64,000 nucleotides of DNA, from the NCBI RefSeq assembly GCF_032884065.1, contig NC_088880.1, forward strand, positions 27,927,298 to 27,991,297, written 5' to 3'. The DNA is from Artemia franciscana (lineage: Eukaryota > Arthropoda > Branchiopoda > Anostraca > Artemiidae). Below, piece after piece: positions 58,786 to 64,000 of the stretch. Each line of letters opens with the position of its first letter. The first letter of the stretch is position 1. The position numbers and the translations under genes were made by a program. Below the pieces are notes generated by a model. That model ran no database searches. It was not told the DNA's origin and saw nothing but the letters and a program-made list of their open reading frames with translations.

Positions 58786-60321
58786 CTAAAAAACACAACA
58801 AATTTGTTAAATATTTCTTATTTCTCTGACATTTGAGGGGTTTCCAAAACAGCATTGTATGTTTCTCGCGTTCTAATTTTGCAAGTGGTCTCACTTGAGC
58901 ATATAAATAAAAATATCGTGCAATTCTACGTTGGCAGTTTCTAAGTAGCCTCTTCTAAGTAATTTCTAAAAGTGCCACCTAGACATTAGCGTTTTGCTAA
59001 GTAAAAATAGATGGCGAACATTAGGGATTAAGTGCATTAGAAAATGCTACTAATGACGTGTAAGAGACAGTTTTGCTTTTTCAAAACTTCGTGTCCTAAA
59101 AACTAACAAAAACCTATCAAAAATTTATTTATAGAAATTTCATCATACTTTTACAAGTAAGAAAAATTTTCAGCGGTGTAGGAGCCTCCGGATGATAATG
59201 TAAAAATAATGCAGATGATGAAAAAGATAGAAAAATAACACAAGAACTTAGGTTTTTAGCTTCGTTTGGTCTATCTAGTTCTGTTTTAGCATTGATTCAA
59301 ATCCGAGAACCTTCTGCTAGATGAGTCAACTTTGAATATCTTATACCAGAATATCTTAGTTCTTTTATGTTTTAAAGGTTTCCCAATAAAAGTGTATTTT
59401 CCTCACATTATATATAGGAATATGTTTTTTCTTTTAAAAACAGATTTTCAAATACATACATACACCATTCTATCCCCCCCCCCAAAAAAAAGACTCTGTG
59501 GCCTAGAATGCAGGGAGAAAGAAAAACACACACGCACAAGAAAAATGGAAAAGACAAGAAGCCAAATAGCCAAATCCCGTCGACTACCCAACGAGCGGAG
59601 TGCCATGAACAACAAACAATAAACGACACAATTCCAAACTGGCCCAGAGACATCAACCTCACATGGGCAATAATAAAAGAGAACGGCGGTGAATAAATAT
59701 CAAAATTAAATATCTAAATATTAAAAATTATTAATACACTTCCCTTGAAGACACGAAACGAGTGCCACTTTTTAGCTGGATGTTTTTGTTGTTGCAAAAT
59801 TGCAAACTTGATCAGAGGAAAACAGATATTTTCAAGAAATTTGCTTTTCAATCAAGTCGGACAACAGTTATAAGAGGCACTGTAACACACTGGCTGGGGT
59901 GAGGTCCCACTGCTCACTACTGGGAAGGGGGGGTGAGATCCTACTGCTTATTTGAACACTCTGGACAAAGGAAGTAGGATTCACATACAATCAAACCAAA
60001 CAACCCAGTCGTAGGAGAATTAGAGGAAGTAGGCAATACCAGCGTTTCTAACCCCTTCCCCTATTGGAAAAATCCTGATAACCCCCATTCCGGACCTGAG
60101 CAAACAGTATATAAATCAACATTTTAGAAACCAAGGGATAGGACATAACTCCGAGTAAGAAAGACACTAACAATAAATAATATAAATAATAATAAATAAA
60201 TAAATAAATAATAAATAATAGCAAATAAATAATAAATCATAAGTACGACGGATTATAGTTTTATATATTGCGATTATTTATTTTGATATCCCGCAATAAA
60301 TTATTTGTCATTACATTGCAG
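58786..60321. other. Presumed intron/intergenic, nothing recognised
   Basis: AT-rich. Contains a C-run/A-run junction (59475-59490), a (AATA)n stretch (60178-60240) and two GGTGAG.TCC.ACTGCT copies (59900 and 59931). No further fumarylacetoacetase exon was found on the minus strand. Confidence 0.4.
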
Positions 60322-60420
60322 GCAGCACGTGAAAAAGTTAGGCGACCAAAGTCTTTTCTAACCGATGGACAGGATGGATATCGATTGCTACAGAAATTGC
60401 AAAAATATCACGTAGAATAG
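60322..60420 (+). CDS. Candidate terminal exon, unknown protein
   Basis: A good acceptor (TTTGTCATTACATTGCAG) is followed in phase 0 by 32 codons and TAG: AAREKVRRPKSFLTDG, then QDGYRLLQKLQKYHVE. The other two frames stop within 14 codons. Basic, hydrophilic C-terminus; no family recognised. Codon content is far less AT-rich than the surroundings. It lies on the strand opposite to the fumarylacetoacetase exon, so it belongs to a different gene. Confidence 0.5.
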   Translation, partial: AAREKVRRPKSFLTDGQDGYRLLQKLQKYHVE

Positions 60421-60710
60421 TCAGAAACAAGAGATAGACTACAGCTCCACAAGACACTCACACACCTACAGCACTACAAGAGCCACAGCACCATGAGATT
60501 AGAGAAAAACGAAAGAAAAATATAAAATAAAAGCAACTACAAATCCAGCAACGGCTTATTTACAGAACTTTTTTTTTTCAAGGATAAGGTCATTGCTTTG
60601 CGCTAGAGAACGGCATCAGAAGGGAGAAAAAGTTGAAACAAGACTAACTAATACAATGAAACAAGATTTTTAGAATTAATCTACTAAAATATATCTACTA
60701 AAAATTTTTA
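60421..60710. other. Downstream of the candidate last exon
   Basis: AT-rich; no clear AATAAA signal in a convincing position (AAATATAAAATAAAAGC at 60518-60534 is the nearest). Confidence 0.35.
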
Positions 60711-61000
60711 CTTTTTGAGTTGCCCCATGTGATGATCTAAAACTAAATTAAAACACTACGTTTTCAGCTTTATTTTGGACTGCGTTAATTTTAATTAGAT
60801 TTAATTAATTAATTTGAATAGTTTAAATACTTAATTTTAGTTAATTTTTTGAGTTACCCCATGTGATGATCTAAAACTAACTTAAAACACTGCATTTTTA
60901 GCTTTGTTTTACACCACGTTAATTTTAATTAATTTTTTGAGTTACCCCATGTCATGATCTAAAATTAACTTTAAACACTGCGTTTTCAGCCTTTCCTGCT
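60711..61000. repeat. Tandem repeat, about 90-130 bp unit, three copies
   Basis: TTTTTGAGTT(G/A)CCCCATGTGA and AAACACT(A/G)C(G/A)TTTT(C/T)AGC recur at 60711, 60846 and 60935. Confidence 0.8.
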
Positions 61001-61084
61001 CAGGTTCAATACTCCTTCCAATTCCTAAGTCTCTAGCAGAAATGAAAAAAAAAAAAAAAAAAACAGAGGGAAATAAATAATAAT

Positions 61085-61970
61085 AATTAACAAGAGCTAA
61101 GAGCTCATATGGCACTTGTGACGAGGCGAGAAGAGCTAAGAGCCAAGAGATCATATGGTATGAGTTCTAACAAAATTCTATGAATCAATAGATTGATTTA
61201 AAAAGGAAAATAAGAGGCTTAATGCCGGTCAGGATTTAAAATAAGAGCTCCGAGTCACGATGTCCTTCTAAATATCAAAATTCATTAAGATGCGATCACC
61301 CACTCGTAAGTTATAAATAACAAATTTTTTCTAATTTTTCCTCTCCCTTTAGCCCCCCCAGATGGTCGAATCTGGGAAAACGACTTTATCAAGTCAAATT
61401 GTGCAGCTCCCTGACACGCCTACCAATTTTCATCGTCCTAGCACGTTCAGAAGCACCAAACTCGCCAAATCATTGAACCCCTCCCCCCAACTCCCCCAAA
61501 GAGAGCGAATCCAGTACGATTCTGTCAATCACGTATCAAGGACATTTGTTTATTCTATCCACCAAGCTTCATCCCGATTCCTCCACTCCAAGTGTTTTCC
61601 AAGATTTCCCCCTCCAACTCCCCCCAATGTCAAAAGATCTGGTCGGGATTTGAAATAAGAGCTCTGAGACATGAATTCCTTCTAAAAATCAAATTTCATT
61701 AAGATCCGATCATCTATACGTAAGATAAAAATATCCCAATTTTCAAGTTTTCCAAGAATTCCGGTTTCTCCCTCCCACTCCTCCCAATGAAAATGACTAT
61801 TTCTAATTTAATCTGGTCCAATCCCTGATACGCTTGCCAAATTTCATCGTCCTAGCTTACCTGGAAGTGCCTAAAGTAGCAAAACCGGGACCGACAGACA
61901 GACCGACAGACCGACAGAATTTGCCATTGCTATATGTCACTTGGTTAATACTAAGTGCCATAAAAAATAA
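61085..61970. repeat. Dispersed-type repeat M with a tandem duplication
   Basis: The block ATTTGAAATAAGAGCTC..GA.TC..GA.TTCCTTCTAAA..TCAAA..TCATTAAGAT occurs at 61232 and 61644, and CTGA.ACGC.T.CCAA.TTTCATCGTCCTAGC at 61412 and 61825. The unit is about 410 bp. The right end has a GACCGACAGACAGACC run (61889-61918) and TATATGTCACTTGGTTAATA. Looks like a widespread non-autonomous element; class unknown. Confidence 0.65.
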
Positions 61971-62317
61971 GCTGTATTTCGTTTACATTTGAGATGTTCC
62001 AGATATAACGTTGCATTTCTATCATTGTAATTTCTGAGTAGCCTTGCAAAATGATCTAAAATTTCAAGCCATCATGTAAAATTTATTCAAATAAACTTAT
62101 TAGTTATGTTAAATAACTTAATTAAAATCAGCGTTCAATTAAATATATTACAACCCTACACTTATAGCTTCGGAAGCAAATAACAGTAAATTATACAATT
62201 TATAGTCAAATAACGTAAAATGCTAAACTTGAAGCTACAGAATTTAGAGTATAATTAATTTTTTTTTTGGAAAAAATACATCTATGTACACTAGTCTCAT
62301 AACTACCTGACCCAAAA
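61971..62317. other. No recognised feature
   Basis: AT-rich. Confidence 0.4.
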
Positions 62318-62960
62318 ATTTTCACCTTAACGTTCAAAATTTCAGCAGCCATTTTGCATGATATTTTAAACTGTGTATTTTTATTTTAAATGAACATAGC
62401 AAGTCAAAAAGAGACAGAATAACTATCAGGACATAATTCCTCATAGTTTCCCAAATCCAGCTAGTCATTTTATTAAACCAAAATTAGTCAAATGACTGAA
62501 TAAAACGAGTCAATAACAAAATAAGTCATAAAGTCAAAATGACATGTTGACTTTTGAATAATTTTTACCTTAACGTTCAGAATTTTAACAGCATTATTTT
62601 TCATCATACTTTAAACTGTGTATTTCTACTTTAAATAAACATAGTAAATAATTAAAAAAACAGATTAACTAAAGATTGAAGATTAACTAAAGCTATCTCA
62701 ATATTTATTTTTTTATTCGTCGTCTTCAAAAAGTTGCTGACTTTGAAGCTTTGTAACTGAGATTGGGCTCAAAAATATTTTATTTTTTAGATTTAGAGAT
62801 AGGGCTATTTTAGATTTAGCAATTTCACGCATCAAGACATAATTCCTAATAGTTGCTCAAATTCAGCTAGTTATTTTGTTGAACCAAAATAAGTCAAATG
62901 ACACAATAAAATTAGTCAATGACTAAATTAGTCATAAAGCTAATGACATGTTTACATTTT
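62318..62960. repeat. Tandem duplication, about 245-bp unit, two copies
   Basis: TTTTCACCTTAACGTTCAAA (62318) and TTTTTACCTTAACGTTCAGA (62562) open the units; AGGACATAATTCCTCATAGT (62439) and AGACATAATTCCTAATAGTT (62838) mark their middles. The second copy holds about 175 bp of extra sequence. Confidence 0.75.
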
Positions 62961-63528
62961 GAAAATTATGGGCATTTTCGAAAACATGAATTCAGAAAAA
63001 AATTGACTTTGAGATTGTTTTCAACTTGAAAATCACCAAGAAGTGACTAGGCTTGGAAAAAATAATCAAAACTAATAAGGTTTATTCTCTGATCTTACGA
63101 CAAGCCTACAACTGTAAACAGAAACTACAACATAATTACAACTGTAATGACCGCCAAGGCAAATGTAACAGGATAACGGCAACTACACCAATAGCCTGTA
63201 ACTGCAATATAACTACAACTGCAACGCAGACAAGATAACTATCTCACTGGATTCGTTAATTTCAGACCTACCAAATCTCCGAGCCAGAACAGTGGCATTA
63301 CCAAGGCCTTTTCTTGGTGAATGATCTAAACTTACCTTTTCAATCATTTTTTTACCAGTAAAAATTGCAAAACAAAAAAAAAATGCAATTAGGTAGACGG
63401 ATAAAGCTTAATTTAAGCTACTGAAAGATATTAAAATTGTCGACTATATATATGTGGACCATAGATGAAAATTATAGAACCTCAAGACATTGTTGAAATA
63501 TAACATACAAAATTAGCACAAATCTTAC
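62961..63528. other. No confident feature
   Basis: ACTACAA(C/T)-type repeats at 63105-63235. An acceptor-like TTAATTTCAG at 63257-63266 opens a short frame (TYQISEPEQWHYQGLFL) up to a GTGAAT; too short and weak to call. Confidence 0.35.
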
Positions 63529-64000
63529 GGCACTTTCGGCCCCTGAGGAACTTTTATCCATCCCTTTAGAAGATTTTGGTACAAATTACACCTTTTAAGG
63601 GTCGCGAAAACCCCTTTGAAATAAAACCCGATGCTTGCACTTCCCCTAAAATGTTAACTGAGTGGTAAAGATTAGAATAAAAACCCTGGCGAAGAGACTT
63701 GTAATGATCTAAAACGCATGAGAGCAATTTGGCCCCTAACTCATTTAAGCCCCTGTCTTAAGATAAATTTGGTACAAAACGGCATCTTTTTAGAGTCAAA
63801 AGACCTCTCTCTCCTGAAAATTCGATGCTCATCTCCTCCCCTAAAACATTGACTGATTGACAAAGATGAGGGTAGCAATCCTGTCAAAGTGATTTATAAT
63901 TGTCTAAAATGTTTGGGAGCAATTTAGCCCCTTAAGAAACATTTTCACCCTCCGTTAAGCGCAAAAAACTATCTTTTTAGGAGAACAACTCTGACGAAGA
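63529..64000. repeat. Satellite-like array, about 190-bp unit, continues past the window
   Basis: GGCCCCTGAGGAACTTTTA.. TTTGGTACAAATTAC opens unit 1, GGCCCCTAACTCATTTAAGC.. TTTGGTACAAAACGG unit 2 (63731) and AGCCCCTTAAGAAACATTTT unit 3 (63918), which the window end cuts. Each unit also has CC(C/T)AAAA..TT.ACTGA.TG and GTGATTTATAAT/GACTTGTAAT blocks. Confidence 0.75.

Overview
The window is AT-rich, intron- and repeat-laden nuclear DNA from an animal, probably an arthropod. The basis is non-LTR retrotransposon relics, many short non-autonomous DNA transposons, very long (TA)n tracts, and a fumarylacetoacetase exon with metazoan-type splice sites. A crustacean with a repeat-swollen genome (Artemia-like) is my guess only; nothing here fixes the species. 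No bacterial operon, CRISPR array, rRNA or intact protein-coding gene is visible. Most long open frames are by-products of (TA)n tracts, hairpins or dead transposons.

Host coding content is sparse. The only confident host exon is 58668-58785 (- strand), which encodes the C-terminal part of fumarylacetoacetase. A good candidate terminal exon lies at 60322-60420 (+) and a good candidate internal exon at 6238-6352 (+). Weaker candidates are at 56822-56934 and 58034-58156 (+). Between them lies a decayed array (about 57005-58015) whose - strand encodes 19-23-residue charged coiled-coil repeats.

Mobile DNA fills the rest. (1) Family A/D: 0.3-2.3 kb non-autonomous elements in at least twelve copies. 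Several start with a small palindrome and most end in a large hairpin; two hairpins have 114-bp arms that are perfect or nearly so. Relatives (D, C) carry long (TA)n tracts at one end. (2) One APE-type LINE family with a (TAG)n tail: two long copies (45960-50157 on +, 53770-56158 on -) and six fragments, all dead. The + copy is split by the 3' end of a second, CR1/jockey-like LINE. (3) Several hAT-like MITE families, recognised by CA..TG inverted ends and 8-bp target duplications; two duplications are perfect. (4) A short GC-rich dispersed repeat (E) built on CACGCTTGGCAC-type motifs, seen at seven sites and abutting a 21-bp minisatellite at 30985-31375. (5) Local tandem arrays at 3470-4255, 32040-33025, 41990-43680, 60711-61000, 61228-61950, 62318-62960 and 63530-64000.

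The most unusual signal is in the family A hairpins. Two neighbouring copies differ from each other at several arm positions, yet within each copy both arms carry the matching base, so the arms change together. Boundaries of repeats are estimated by eye and are good to about 10-30 bp unless target duplications fix them.
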